In this document: positions 44,839-56,662 of the stretch, piece after piece | Layout: each line of letters starts with the position of its first letter | Numbering within the stretch: the first letter of the stretch is position 1 | Assembly: GCA_016704275.1 (NCBI GenBank) | Contig: JADJAK010000003.1 | Location: 523,501 to 587,500, forward strand | DNA length: 64,000 nucleotides | From: Gemmatimonadota bacterium | GTDB lineage: Bacteria; Gemmatimonadota; Gemmatimonadetes; Gemmatimonadales; GWC2-71-9 | Direction of reading: 5' to 3' | Translations under genes and position numbers: made by a program | Notes under the pieces: model-generated | What the model saw: only the letters and a program-made list of their open reading frames with translations | Databases searched by the model: none | What the model was told of the DNA's origin: nothing

Positions 44839-45399
44839 TCAGGGCTTCGCGGCCGGAGCGGTCGCGCCGCGGAGACGCTCGATGACCTTGGCGGTCAGGT
44901 CGAGGGACTTGTCGGCCGCGAGGATGGCGTTGCCGTCCACCGCGACGTCGAAGATCATCGCGCAGTTGTTCTCGGCGCGAATGCCCTCGATGACGGCGGT
45001 GATGCGCGACTCGATCGGCGACACCAGCTGGGTGCGACGATCCTGCGCCTTGGTCTGGATGTCCTGCTGACGCTTCTCGAGCGCATCCTGCTGGTCCGAG
45101 AGCTTCTTCCGCTCGGCGGCGCGGTTCGTGGCGGAGAGCATCACCGACGTCTCCTCGAACTTGGCGGCCGCGGCCTGGAGGTCGCCCTGCAGCTTGGCGA
45201 TCTCGGTCGAGTAGATCTGCATCTCGCGCTTGAAGATCGAGTCCGCCTGCGCGTAGCCAGGCGTCGACTGGAGCACCTGCGCCCCGTTCACGTAGGCGAC
45301 CTTGCAGCCGGCGATCGACTGGGCCGAGACCGGCGCCACGAGCAGGAGCATGGCGGCCGGAAGGCCGAGGGCGCGGAGCGGGAATCCAACACGAATCAT
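44839..45399 (-). CDS. OmpH/Skp-family periplasmic chaperone
   Basis: A 186-residue OmpH/Skp protein: signal peptide (MIRVGFPLRALGLPAAMLLLVAPVSAQ), then strand VAYVNGAQVLQSTPGYAQADSIFKREM and two long coiled-coil arms (RAAERKKLSDQQDALEKRQQDIQTKAQDRRTQLVSPIESR), ending in a short compact part (AENNCAMIFDVA). It would shield unfolded outer-membrane proteins in the periplasm. It lies directly downstream of bamA with a 38-base gap, the usual position. Confidence 0.92.
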   Translation of the reverse strand: MIRVGFPLRALGLPAAMLLLVAPVSAQSIAGCKVAYVNGAQVLQSTPGYAQADSIFKREMQIYSTEIAKLQGDLQAAAAKFEETSVMLSATNRAAERKKLSDQQDALEKRQQDIQTKAQDRRTQLVSPIESRITAVIEGIRAENNCAMIFDVAVDGNAILAADKSLDLTAKVIERLRGATAPAAKP

Positions 45400-45437
45400 C
45401 GGGACATCCTTGGCGTACTGCCGGTTGAAGTCAGCAA

Positions 45438-47819
45438 CTACTGGAAGTTGCCGAGGCGGAAATGAAGCTGGAAGCCGGGCTTGGGGCGACCCAGATTGTC
45501 CAGCTTGTCGAACCCGTACCCGAGATCGACGCCGATCGGGCCAAGCGGGGAAATTAACGCCACGCCGACGCCTGCGCCCCGATAGAGACGAGTGGGATCG
45601 TATTGGCGCACATTGCGGTAGACATTGCCGGCATCGAAGAAGGTGTTGACATAGAGCGCCTGGGAGATTCTGGCGCCCGCCTCCACCGTAAACGCCGCGT
45701 ACGACTTGCCGAAGCCGTCGGCGCTGGCGCGCTGCCCACCCGCCTGGGTGTCGAAGCCGTTCGGGGTGATCGCGAACTCGCTGTAGCCGCGGAGCGGGAT
45801 GCCATACTGCACGCCGCCGAGCGAATAGAGCTGGGTGAAGAAGCCACCCGGATCACCGAAGATGAAGCCCGACTTGGCCGTCAGGCCGAGCGTGAACTGG
45901 ACGCCGCCGCTGAGGGAGCCGGGGGTGCCGCCGACGCGCCCGAGGGGGGCGTACCACCGGGTATCGAGGTCGACCTTCTGGTAGTCACCGGTGCCCCCGA
46001 GCGGACCGCCATTCTGCTCGACGCCAACCTGCACCATCGAGCCGGCGATCGGGAACGGCAGGCCGATCCGCGTCTCGCGCATGAACGACAGGCCGATCGT
46101 CGACCGCGAACACGGAGCGCACTGGTACCGCGCCTGCAACTCCACCGACCCTTCGGAGTAGCGGATCCGCTGGAAGCCGTACGAGGCGAAGAGTCGCGAG
46201 ACGCGCGAGCCGAGCCACGGCAAGCCGAGCTGGATGGAGCCGCCTTCCTGCTGCTGCCGCCCGAGGTCGCCGATCACGTACCGCTGGCGGGAGTTGTAGA
46301 CCGTCAGCGTGCCGGAGATCCGGCTCTCGTGAATCGCCGGGTCGGAATACGACAGCGAGAAGTCGTTGATGTTCCGGCCGAACTGGTACTGCAACCGCCC
46401 GCGCTTGCCGCGGCCGAAGAGGTTCGGCTCTTCGAGGCCGAGGAAGCCGCCAAGTCCGGTGCCCTGGCCGACCGAGGCGCCGAAGTTGATGTTGCCCGTC
46501 CGCTTCTCTTCGACGCGGAAGGTGACGTCGACGTCGACGCCGTTCGGTGCCGGCGCGATGTCCGGATTCGGCAGCGGGTTGAAGTAGCCGAGATTCGAGA
46601 TGTTCTGGTACGACCGCTTCACCGCTTCCTGGTTGTACAGCTGCCCGGGGAGCAGGACGATCGCTTCGCGGATCACGCGCTCATGGGTGACTTCGTTGCC
46701 GACGATGTTGACCTTGTTGACCGTCGCCGGCTGGCCCTCGAAGATCCGCCACCGCAGGTCGAGCACCTTGCTGCCATCGGGGAGGGTGCGCCGCGCCTGC
46801 TCGGGATCGACGCGCGCCTGGATGTAGCCGGCGTTGGCGTAGGTCTCGCCGACCTTCTGGGTCGCCTCTTCCCACTGACTGCGGTTGAAGAGCCCGCCGA
46901 GCTGTTGCCCGGTGCCCACCTGACCCGGCAGGCCGAACGGGAAGCCCTGCGACAGCTCCTCGAGCGAATAGCGCCGATTGCCGATGATCTCGAAGGTGCC
47001 GACCTTGTAGACGTCGCCCTCCTCGACCTTCAGCTTGAGCGTGGCCTTCCCGTTCTGCTGGTCGTCGACGATCGTGTCCTGGACCACCTGGAAGTCGATC
47101 ATTCCCCGCTCGCCATACCACCGGGGGAGCCGCTCACGCATGTCGAGGTCGAGCTCGCGCTCGTTGTACGCGCCGGGGCGGAACCACCAGAAGCCCTCGG
47201 GCTTGGTGGCCATCGCCCCGACCATCTGCTCGGCCGTCATCGCCGAATTGCCTTCGACCTCGACCCGGGCGATCGCGACGCGATTGCCCTCGTCGACCGT
47301 GTAGGCCAGCGTGACGCCGCCGTCCTCGGTCCGGGTCTCCTTGTAGGTCACCTTGGCGGTGTAGTAGCCGAGCTTGTGATACATCGAGTCGATCTGATAT
47401 CGCGCCTTGGCGGCAGCGACGCGTTCGATCGGCTGCCCAATCGCGAGCCGGACGAACTCCTTCGACTGCCGCGCCGCGACCTTGTCCGGCCCCTCGAGCG
47501 TCCAGCTTCGCAGCAGCGGCCGTTCGACCACCACCAGCGCGAGGATCAGGACCTCGTCTCCCTCGCGCTGCTCGACCGTCACCCGGTCAAACTGACCGGA
47601 CCGGTAGAGCAGCGTGATGGCGCGCTGGATGTCACGCCAGGTGATGACGGCACCCTTGCTGAGCCCGGCAACGGCCAGAATCTGGTCCGCCTTGTTGCGG
47701 AGGTTGCCCTCGACCAGGATCGAATCGACCGGTGGCATCGCCGGCGGATCCTGCGCCCGGAGCGGCGTGGTCTGCATCAGGGTGGCCACTGCGGCCACCC
47801 CGAGTACACGCCGGCACAC
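45438..47819 (-). CDS. bamA: outer membrane protein assembly factor BamA
   Basis: A 793-residue Omp85 protein: signal peptide (VLGVAAVATLMQTTPLRAQ), then POTRA domains (IDSILVEGNLRNKADQIL, TVEQREGDEVLILALVVVERPLLRS, VEVEGNSAMTAEQMVGAM, NKVNIVGNEVTHERVIREAIVLLPGQLYN) and a C-terminal beta barrel (GNINFGASVGQGTGLGGFLGLEEPNLFGRGKRG, GIPLRGYSEFAITPNG with a VRGY-like motif, GPIGVDLGYGFDK). GTG start at 47819 is 11 bases after the clpC stop. It inserts outer-membrane proteins. Confidence 0.95.
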   Translation of the reverse strand: MCRRVLGVAAVATLMQTTPLRAQDPPAMPPVDSILVEGNLRNKADQILAVAGLSKGAVITWRDIQRAITLLYRSGQFDRVTVEQREGDEVLILALVVVERPLLRSWTLEGPDKVAARQSKEFVRLAIGQPIERVAAAKARYQIDSMYHKLGYYTAKVTYKETRTEDGGVTLAYTVDEGNRVAIARVEVEGNSAMTAEQMVGAMATKPEGFWWFRPGAYNERELDLDMRERLPRWYGERGMIDFQVVQDTIVDDQQNGKATLKLKVEEGDVYKVGTFEIIGNRRYSLEELSQGFPFGLPGQVGTGQQLGGLFNRSQWEEATQKVGETYANAGYIQARVDPEQARRTLPDGSKVLDLRWRIFEGQPATVNKVNIVGNEVTHERVIREAIVLLPGQLYNQEAVKRSYQNISNLGYFNPLPNPDIAPAPNGVDVDVTFRVEEKRTGNINFGASVGQGTGLGGFLGLEEPNLFGRGKRGRLQYQFGRNINDFSLSYSDPAIHESRISGTLTVYNSRQRYVIGDLGRQQQEGGSIQLGLPWLGSRVSRLFASYGFQRIRYSEGSVELQARYQCAPCSRSTIGLSFMRETRIGLPFPIAGSMVQVGVEQNGGPLGGTGDYQKVDLDTRWYAPLGRVGGTPGSLSGGVQFTLGLTAKSGFIFGDPGGFFTQLYSLGGVQYGIPLRGYSEFAITPNGFDTQAGGQRASADGFGKSYAAFTVEAGARISQALYVNTFFDAGNVYRNVRQYDPTRLYRGAGVGVALISPLGPIGVDLGYGFDKLDNLGRPKPGFQLHFRLGNFQ

Positions 47820-47830
47820 CGACGCGGCGC

Positions 47831-50307
<2,477 letters not shown>

Positions 50308-50311
<4 letters not shown>

Positions 50312-51387
50312 CCGCCACCCTCCGTGTCAGCCAGCAGTCGACGCACCAACGTGGCGCGGTGCATCGCGAGTGCCTCGTCGTCGAGGCCGGTCCCGGCATC
50401 CTGGGCTACGTGCGCGGGCTGCGCCAGCACCAGGAGCCGGTTCAAGATCGGTCGCGCCACGGCCGGAAGGATGCCCATCCCGACGCCCAGCCGGACGCTG
50501 CTCAACAGGGTCACCGCCTCTTCGAGGCCCAGTGCCCTGGCGTGCCGCAGGAGTCCCCACGCACGCCACACCTGGTCCTCGAGGGCCGTCGGGGCGTCGC
50601 GTCGCAAGACGATCCGCGCCCGTTCCTCGTATTCCACGACCTGACGGACCAATCGCCCCAAATGATCCAGGAGCTCCGTCGCCGACTTGCCGAGGGTGGT
50701 CTGATTGGAGAGCTGGAAGAGGTGGCCGAGGGCTTCGCTCCCCTCACCGGAGAGGCCACGATGCGTGAGCCCCACCTGCCCCAATCCATGCAGCACCTTC
50801 GCGGCTTCCCGGGTCATCACAAGGGCCGGGATGTGCATCAGCACCGACGCGCGGAGGCCGGTACCGACGTTGGTCGGACAGCTCGTAAGATAGCCGAACT
50901 CGGGGTGGAAGGCGAAGGAAAGTCGCCGCCCCAAATCGGCTTCTGCCCCCGCCGCATCGGCATGTGCGGCCGCCAGCGCGAAGCCGGACCGGAAGGCCTG
51001 AATGCGGAGGTGATCCTCCTCATTCAGCATCACCGAGGCGGTCGCCCCGAGCAGCAAACCGGCCCCCGAACGGACCCGTCCCGAGGCGTCCAGCCCGGCC
51101 AGTTCACGGGAGATCAACTGCCGCTCATGCAACAGGATCCGCTCGCGCTTGCTCAGGCCGTCCACCCGGACCACAGCGGCCCCGGAGAGCCCCGGCGCCT
51201 CGCCGGAGGCCGCCTCGACCATCCGGACCACACTTTCGCGGTCCAACGGCGAATTCCGACCCCAGAACGGCCGTCCAGTCAGGTTCCGAGCCAGGCGCAC
51301 CCGGGTGGAGACGACCAGGGCGCTGTCCGGCCCGGTCGCGTCCAGCCAGGGGAGCGCCCCATCAGGGTAGAGCCCGTCGGTGGTCAC
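50308..51387 (-). CDS. mcsB: protein-arginine kinase McsB
   Basis: A 359-residue phosphagen-kinase-like enzyme that phosphorylates arginine residues to mark proteins for ClpC. Seen: VVSTRVRLARNLTGRPFWG, LSKRERILLHERQLISRELA, SVMLNEEDHLRIQAFRSGFALA, FGYLTSCPTNVGTGLRASVLMHIPALV and the C-terminal Arg-binding region. GTG start at 51387 overlaps the McsA stop. Its partners clpC and mcsA flank it, giving the full system in one block. Confidence 0.95.
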
Positions 51388-52598
51388 TCGGCCACCTCAC
51401 GGAGCTGCCGCAGCCGGTCCCGCAGCTCGGCGGCCTCTTCGAAGCGCTCGGCGGCCACCGCGGCGGCGAGCACGGCTTCCAATCGGGCCACCTGCTGCTC
51501 CGCCGTCAGGGCGCCGGCGGCGACCGCCGATTGCCCGGGCGCCTCGCCCACATGGCGGGTCGCCCCATGCACCCGGCGGAGCAGTTCTCGAAGGGGGCGA
51601 TCGAAGGTCTCCCAGCAGGTGGGGCATCCCAATCGACCCGATGCCTGGAAATCGCCGAGGGTCGCATCGCACGCCGGACAGTGGACGTCCGGGGCGGCTG
51701 CTGCCGCCAGCATGGCGCCGCCGCTTCCCATGGCCGCCAGGAACGCGCCGAGCGGCGTCTCCTCGACCTCGGAATCGGTAGCAACTCCGCGCTCGGCCGC
51801 ACACCGGCTGCAGAGGTGGAGCGTCCGCACCTCGCCGCCTTCCGCCTGCGTGAGGTGGACCACTGCCTCGCGCTGGTGACAATCGACGCAGAGGCTCATG
51901 CCCCCGGTCCCCACCTGATCGGCGGCGCAGAGGACGCCGCCGTGCAGGGTAAGCACCCTGTCAGCCAGGGCGGCGAGGTCGGGATTGTGGGTCACGAGGA
52001 CCACCGCCGCCCCGGCCTCGCGCGCCGCGTCGAGCAGCAGGCCATGCATCCGGGCCGCCGTCGGGACGTCGAGATTGCCGGTCGGCTCGTCGGCCAGCAG
52101 GAGGGCCGGCCGTGGCACCAGCGCCCGGGCCAGGGCCACCCGTTGCTGCTCGCCGCCGCTGAGGACCGTCACCCGCGACGCCGCCCGCCCTTCGAGGCCG
52201 ACCCGCGCCAACTCGGCGGTCGCGCGGCGTCGGGCATCGGCCGGCGCGACCCCGGCGATCAGCAACGGCATCATGACGTTCTCGGTGGCGGTGAAGTCGC
52301 GCAGCAAATGATGAAACTGGAAGACGAATCCGATCCGTCGATTCCGCACATCGGCCAACGCGTCCGCACCGAGGTCGGCGAAGGAGACGCCCTCGAGCCG
52401 GACCGTCCCACGATCGGGCCGATCCAGCGCACCGAGGAGGTGCAGCAAGGTGCTCTTCCCGGTGCCGCTGGCGCCCGTGATTGCCACGCATTCGCCCGGA
52501 GCCATCGTGAGCGACGCGCCGCTCAGCACCTCGACCGGGGTGCCGTCGCCGCCCGTGAAGCGGCGAACCAGATCGTGACCTTCGAGCAGGATACTCAT
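51384..52598 (-). CDS. lolD/mcsA: LolD ABC ATPase continuous in frame with McsA zinc-finger protein
   Basis: One open frame of 404 residues with no stop between two known proteins. Residues about 1-232 are LolD, the ATPase of lipoprotein release: GASGTGKSTLLHLLGALDRPDRG (Walker A), LSGGEQQRVALARALV (signature), LLLADEPTGNLD (Walker B). From the Met encoded at 51900 the sequence is McsA: four CxxC pairs (CVDC, CSRC, CPAC, CPTC) and a C-terminal UVR motif ERFEEAAELRDRLRQL. GGGGAC/GGGGG before that ATG could be a ribosome site for separate McsA. True fusion or a lost lolD stop are both possible. Overlaps lolC and mcsB by four bases. Confidence 0.85.
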   Translation of the reverse strand: MSILLEGHDLVRRFTGGDGTPVEVLSGASLTMAPGECVAITGASGTGKSTLLHLLGALDRPDRGTVRLEGVSFADLGADALADVRNRRIGFVFQFHHLLRDFTATENVMMPLLIAGVAPADARRRATAELARVGLEGRAASRVTVLSGGEQQRVALARALVPRPALLLADEPTGNLDVPTAARMHGLLLDAAREAGAAVVLVTHNPDLAALADRVLTLHGGVLCAADQVGTGGMSLCVDCHQREAVVHLTQAEGGEVRTLHLCSRCAAERGVATDSEVEETPLGAFLAAMGSGGAMLAAAAAPDVHCPACDATLGDFQASGRLGCPTCWETFDRPLRELLRRVHGATRHVGEAPGQSAVAAGALTAEQQVARLEAVLAAAVAAERFEEAAELRDRLRQLREVAE

Positions 52599-53872
52599 TC
52601 GGCGCGGATCGCTTCCACCGGCTCGAGCTGCGAGGCGCGGCGGGCGGCGGGGATGGTCGCGAGCACCGCAATCGCCAGCGACGTCAGCACCACGCCCAGC
52701 ACGTCGAGCGGCTCGGTGCGGATCGGCAAGGCGTCGATGAAGTAGACGGTCGGATCGAGCGTGATCAGCTTGCCGCGATCGACGGCAAGCGAGAGCGCGA
52801 GGCCCAGCACGAGTCCGATCGAGGTGCCCACCAAACCGATGGTGGTCCCCTGGGTTCGGAAGATCCGACCGATGCCCGACGGCGTGACACCCATGGCGCG
52901 CAGAATACCGATCTCGCGCGTCTTGAACGCCACCACCATCGTCAGCGTCCCGACGATGTTGAACGCCGCCACCAGCATGATGAAGAAGATCACCATCGCC
53001 ATCGCCTTCTTCTCGAGCTCGAGCGCGGCGAAGAGGGTGCCGTTCTGCTCCTGCCACGCCTCGGTCCGATACGGCAGGCCGAGCAGGGTGTCGATCTGCC
53101 GCGCGATCGCCACTGCACGCCACGGGTCGCTCACGCGGACGGCGATGTCGGTGATGGCGCTATCGAGCCCGGCAAAGCGCTGCGCATCCGACCGCGACAT
53201 CACCATGAAGGTGTTGTCGTAGGTGTACATCCCGGTCTCGAACGTCCCGGTGACCTCGACGGTCCACGGCACCACGTTGGCGCCAGTCAATGTGCCTAGC
53301 GTGCGACTCCGGCGAACCGCCTTCGGCTGGATGATCTGGAGGAGATCCCCTGGAAGCACAGAGAGACGTTGCGCCAGCCGGCCCCCGAGCACCACGGCGG
53401 CATCGACATCGGTCGCGGTCGGCTTGAAGTCGAGGTTCCCTTGCGTCATCACCGAGTCGAGTCGGACGACGCCGTCGTGGCCCAGCCCCGGCTCGATCCC
53501 GAGCACGGCGGCGGGCTCGGGATAGCCATCGGCGTTGAGCGTGATCGTCTGCGTGTTCACCTCGGGCGCGACCTGCACCACACCGGGGACGCTGCGGATC
53601 TTCGGGAGCTGCGCCTGCCAGTCGTCGACCCGCAGCGAGGCACCGTAGGTGAGCACGCGGAGGTGCGGCGCCGCGACGAGGATCCGGTCACGCAGGTCGT
53701 TCCGGAGTCCGGTCATCACGCCGAGCACCACGATCAGTGCCGCGACGCCGATGGCGATCCCGGCGGTCGCGATGATGGTCTGGAGCGACGCGCTCCTCGT
53801 GCCGCGCTGCCCGCGGAGGTAGCGCAGTGCGATCTGGCGCTCAAGCGCCGTCGGCCACCAGCGGGCGGCCAT
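52595..53872 (-). CDS. lolC: LolC/E-type lipoprotein-releasing ABC transporter permease
   Basis: A 425-residue MacB/LolC-family permease: N-terminal ALRYLRGQRGTRSASLQTIIATAGIAIGVAALIVVLGVMTGLRNDL, a large periplasmic domain (APEVNTQTITL, PGDLLQIIQP), then three helices with MVIFFIMLVAAFNIVGTLTMVVAFKTREIGILRAMG and ATIPAARRASQLEPVEAIRAE. It extracts lipoproteins from the inner membrane with LolD. Only one permease is seen, so a homodimer or a second copy elsewhere is needed. Its ATG shares one base with the lysS stop. Confidence 0.92.
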   Translation of the reverse strand: MAARWWPTALERQIALRYLRGQRGTRSASLQTIIATAGIAIGVAALIVVLGVMTGLRNDLRDRILVAAPHLRVLTYGASLRVDDWQAQLPKIRSVPGVVQVAPEVNTQTITLNADGYPEPAAVLGIEPGLGHDGVVRLDSVMTQGNLDFKPTATDVDAAVVLGGRLAQRLSVLPGDLLQIIQPKAVRRSRTLGTLTGANVVPWTVEVTGTFETGMYTYDNTFMVMSRSDAQRFAGLDSAITDIAVRVSDPWRAVAIARQIDTLLGLPYRTEAWQEQNGTLFAALELEKKAMAMVIFFIMLVAAFNIVGTLTMVVAFKTREIGILRAMGVTPSGIGRIFRTQGTTIGLVGTSIGLVLGLALSLAVDRGKLITLDPTVYFIDALPIRTEPLDVLGVVLTSLAIAVLATIPAARRASQLEPVEAIRAE

Positions 53873-55437
53873 CAGCCCTCGGGAGCGATCGGCGCGGCCG
53901 GCGCGGCCGACCCGGTGCCGGTGGATTCGGGGCGCATCGCCGGGAAGAGGATCACGTCGCGGATCGAGGCCTCATCGGCGAGCAGCATCACCAACCGATC
54001 GATGCCGACGCCGATACCACCGGTCGGCGGCATGCCGTACTCGAGCGCGCGGATGTAGTCGGCGTCGAACTGCTGCGCCTCGTCATCACCGGCGGCCCGC
54101 TGGGCCACCTGATCCTCGAAGCGCGCCCGCTGGTCGTCCGGGTCGTTCAACTCGGAGAAGGCGTTGGCCACCTCCCGACCGAGCACGAAGAACTCGAAGC
54201 GCTCCGTGAGCCGCGGATCGTCGCGGTGCGGCTTGGCCAGCGGCGAGAGCGCGCGCGGATAGTCCAGCACGAAGGTCGGCTGCACCAGCGTCGGCTCGAG
54301 CGTCACCTTGAAGACTTCGTCGAGCAGCCGACCACCCGCCATCGTCGCCGCCGACTCGGCCGGCTCGCCACGCTTCACGAGGTAGGCACGGAGCACAGCC
54401 TCGGAATCGTTGAGCACGTCCAGCCCCGAGGTGTCGCGAATTCCCTCGACGAACGAGACCCGACGGTACGGCGCGGTGAAATCGAGCGTGTGCCCCTGCC
54501 GCTCCAGCTGCACGCCACCGAGCGTCGCCTGCACCAGCCCGCTCAGGAGTTCCTCGAACATCGTGAGCACTTCGTGGTAGTCGGCGTACGCCATGTACCA
54601 CTCGAGCATGGTGAACTCGGGATTGTGCGTCCGGTCCATCCCCTCGTTGCGGAAGTCGTGGCCGATTTCATACACGCGCTCGAAGCCACCGACGAGCAGC
54701 CGCTTGAGGTACAGCTCGTCCGCGATGCGGAGGAAGAGCGGCATGTCGAGGGCGTTGTGATGCGTCACGAACGGCCGGGCCGAGGCACCGCCATAGAGCG
54801 GCTGCAGCACCGGCGTCTCGACTTCGAGGAAGTCGCGCTCGTCGAGGAAACGCCGGATGTAGGCAATGACCCGCGCGCGCAGCCGGAAGGTCTCGCGGAG
54901 TTCGGGATGCACCGCGAAGTCGGCGTAGCGCTGCCGATAGCGGACCTCCGGATCGGTCAGCCCGCCATGGACCACCGTGCTGCCGTCCTCGAGGGTCTCG
55001 ACCTTCCCGCGCGGCAACGGCCGGAGACTCTTGGCGAGGAGCGTGATGGCCGACACCGCGAGGGTCACCTCGCCGGTCCGGGTCCGGAAGAGCCGGCCCT
55101 CGACGCCGACGTGATCGTCGAGGTCGAGCAATTCGAGCACCGCCCACCCGTCGGCGAGGGCATCGCGCCGGCAGTAGAGCTGGATCCGGCCCGAGGCGTC
55201 TTCGAGGTGCGCAAAGACCGTCTTCCCCTGGCCGCGCAGCGCCACCAGGCGACCCGCGACGGTCACGACCGGTCCGTCCTCGCCCATCGCGTCGTCCCAC
55301 AGCGCGAGGGCCGCGGCCGCGGTGTGACTGCGGGCAAAGGCGTAGGCGAACGGCGTCACGCCCATCGCTTCGAGCGCGGTGCGCTTGGCGCGCCGACCCT
55401 CCTCGACATGCCCCCGAATCAGCAGCGGATCACTCAT
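53872..55437 (-). CDS. lysS: class II lysyl-tRNA synthetase
   Basis: A 521-residue class II synthetase: OB-fold anticodon domain (VTVAGRLVALRGQGKTVFAHLEDASGRIQLYCR), motif 1 region, motif 2 FRNEGMDRTHNPEFTMLEWYMAY, and motif 3 GIGVGIDRLVMLLADEASIRDVILFPAMRPE. The ATG at 55437 gives the usual N terminus; an in-frame extension upstream lacks family sequence and overlaps prfB. It overlaps prfB by four bases and lolC by one. A short Ala/Pro-rich tail (TGTGSAAPAAPIAPEG) follows motif 3. Confidence 0.97.
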   Translation of the reverse strand: MSDPLLIRGHVEEGRRAKRTALEAMGVTPFAYAFARSHTAAAALALWDDAMGEDGPVVTVAGRLVALRGQGKTVFAHLEDASGRIQLYCRRDALADGWAVLELLDLDDHVGVEGRLFRTRTGEVTLAVSAITLLAKSLRPLPRGKVETLEDGSTVVHGGLTDPEVRYRQRYADFAVHPELRETFRLRARVIAYIRRFLDERDFLEVETPVLQPLYGGASARPFVTHHNALDMPLFLRIADELYLKRLLVGGFERVYEIGHDFRNEGMDRTHNPEFTMLEWYMAYADYHEVLTMFEELLSGLVQATLGGVQLERQGHTLDFTAPYRRVSFVEGIRDTSGLDVLNDSEAVLRAYLVKRGEPAESAATMAGGRLLDEVFKVTLEPTLVQPTFVLDYPRALSPLAKPHRDDPRLTERFEFFVLGREVANAFSELNDPDDQRARFEDQVAQRAAGDDEAQQFDADYIRALEYGMPPTGGIGVGIDRLVMLLADEASIRDVILFPAMRPESTGTGSAAPAAPIAPEG

Positions 55438-56538
55438 GCAGCCGTCCCCCCGTTCCGCTTCAGATACGCCTCGATCAGTTCGTCGAGATCGCCGTCCATC
55501 ACGGCGTGCACGTCGGTCAGTTTCAGCTCGGTGCGGTGGTCGTTGACCATCGTATACGGCTGGAAGACATACGAACGGATCTGGTTGCCCCACGAGTTGT
55601 CGCTCTTGGTGGCCTCGAGCACCGCCTTGGCGGCCTCCTGCTCCTCGAGCTTCAGGGCATAGAGCGCGGCGCGCAGCATCTTCATCGCCGTGTCCTTGTT
55701 CTTGTGCTGCGAGCGCTCCTGCTGGCAGGCCACCACGGTGCCGGTCGGCATGTGCGTGAGCCGGACCGCCGAGGAGGTCTTGTTGATGTGCTGGCCGCCG
55801 GCGCCCGACGCGCGATAGACGTCCATCTTGATGTCTTCGTCGCGGATGTCGATGACGATGGTGTCATCGATGTCGGGATAGACGAACACCGACGCGAACG
55901 AGGTGTGCCGCCGCGCCTGCGAGTCGTAGGGCGAGATGCGCACCAGCCGGTGCACGCCCTTCTCCGCCTTGAGAAAGCCGTAGGCGTATTGCCCCTTGAT
56001 CTCGATCGTGGCCGACTTGATGCCGGCCTCGTCGCCTTCCATCAGGTCGAGGATCGTCACGGCAAAGCCGCGCCGTTCCGCCCAGCGGACATACATCCGC
56101 ATGAGCATCTGGGCCCAGTCCTGCGACTCGGTGCCGCCGGCGCCCGGATGGATCGTGAGCAGCGCGTCGCGCTGGTCGTCGGCGCCTTGCAGCATCGTCT
56201 GCATCTCGAGCTTGTCGAGCCCCGCGGTGATCTTGTCGAGCTCCGTGGCGATGTCGGCTTCCATCGACGCATCGGGCTCGAGCTCGAGCAGCTCCAGCAT
56301 GCCGCTCGCGTCATCAACGCGCGCCGAGAGGTCGCTGTGCGGCGTGATCCACGCCTTCAGCGTCTTGATCTCCTGCACCAGCTCCCGGGCACGCTCCGAA
56401 TCCGCCCAGAACGCGGGATCGCCTTGCCGTCCTTCCAGGTCCGTCAGCCGCGCCGTCTTCCGTGGGACGTCAAAGGAAGTCTCGGAGTTCGACGACTCGC
56501 TGCTTCAAGCCCGCTGCGCGTTCGGAAAGATCGGCCAT
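55434..56538 (-). CDS. prfB: peptide chain release factor 2, programmed +1 frameshift
   Basis: RF2 of about 367 residues, which ends translation at UGA and UAA. The ATG at 56538 gives MADLSERAAGLKQRVVELRDFL, then an in-frame TGA at 56470-56472. Reading CTT T GAC one base forward continues DVPRKTARLTDLEG into the long frame ending at 55434. The GGQ catalytic motif is present (ASGAGGQHINKT). The decoding tripeptide reads SPY (HRLVRISPYDSQARRHTSF) where E. coli has SPF. Followed by lysS with a four-base overlap, the classic prfB-lysS pair. Confidence 0.96.
56469..56475 (-). promoter_or_regulatory. prfB recoding site (CTT TGA C)
   Basis: The slippery codon CTT (56473-56475) precedes TGA and C, the conserved RF2 autoregulatory shift site. 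Low RF2 leaves the TGA unfilled and favours +1 slippage. The short sequence before it (CTCCGAGACTTC) lacks a strong Shine-Dalgarno-like AGGGGG stimulator such as that of E. coli. Confidence 0.9.
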
Positions 56539-56565
56539 CACACCACCCCATCGGGACCAGAGACA

Positions 56566-56592
56566 CCACCGGGCCGCTCACCCGCCCGGTGG
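56566..56592 (-). promoter_or_regulatory. hairpin in the region upstream of prfB
   Basis: A 9-bp perfect inverted repeat (CCACCGGGC, nine-base loop, GCCCGGTGG) lies between the zinc-finger gene and the prfB start. No T-run follows it on the minus strand, so it is not a classic terminator; it could be a 5'-leader stem or a factor-assisted stop. The 124-base gap shows no other clear feature. Confidence 0.45.
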
Positions 56593-56662
56593 CGGGGAAC
56601 GACCCGGACTCAGCGTTCAAAGATAACGCGATCGGCCCTGCGCGGCGACGCCGCCGGGTGCC

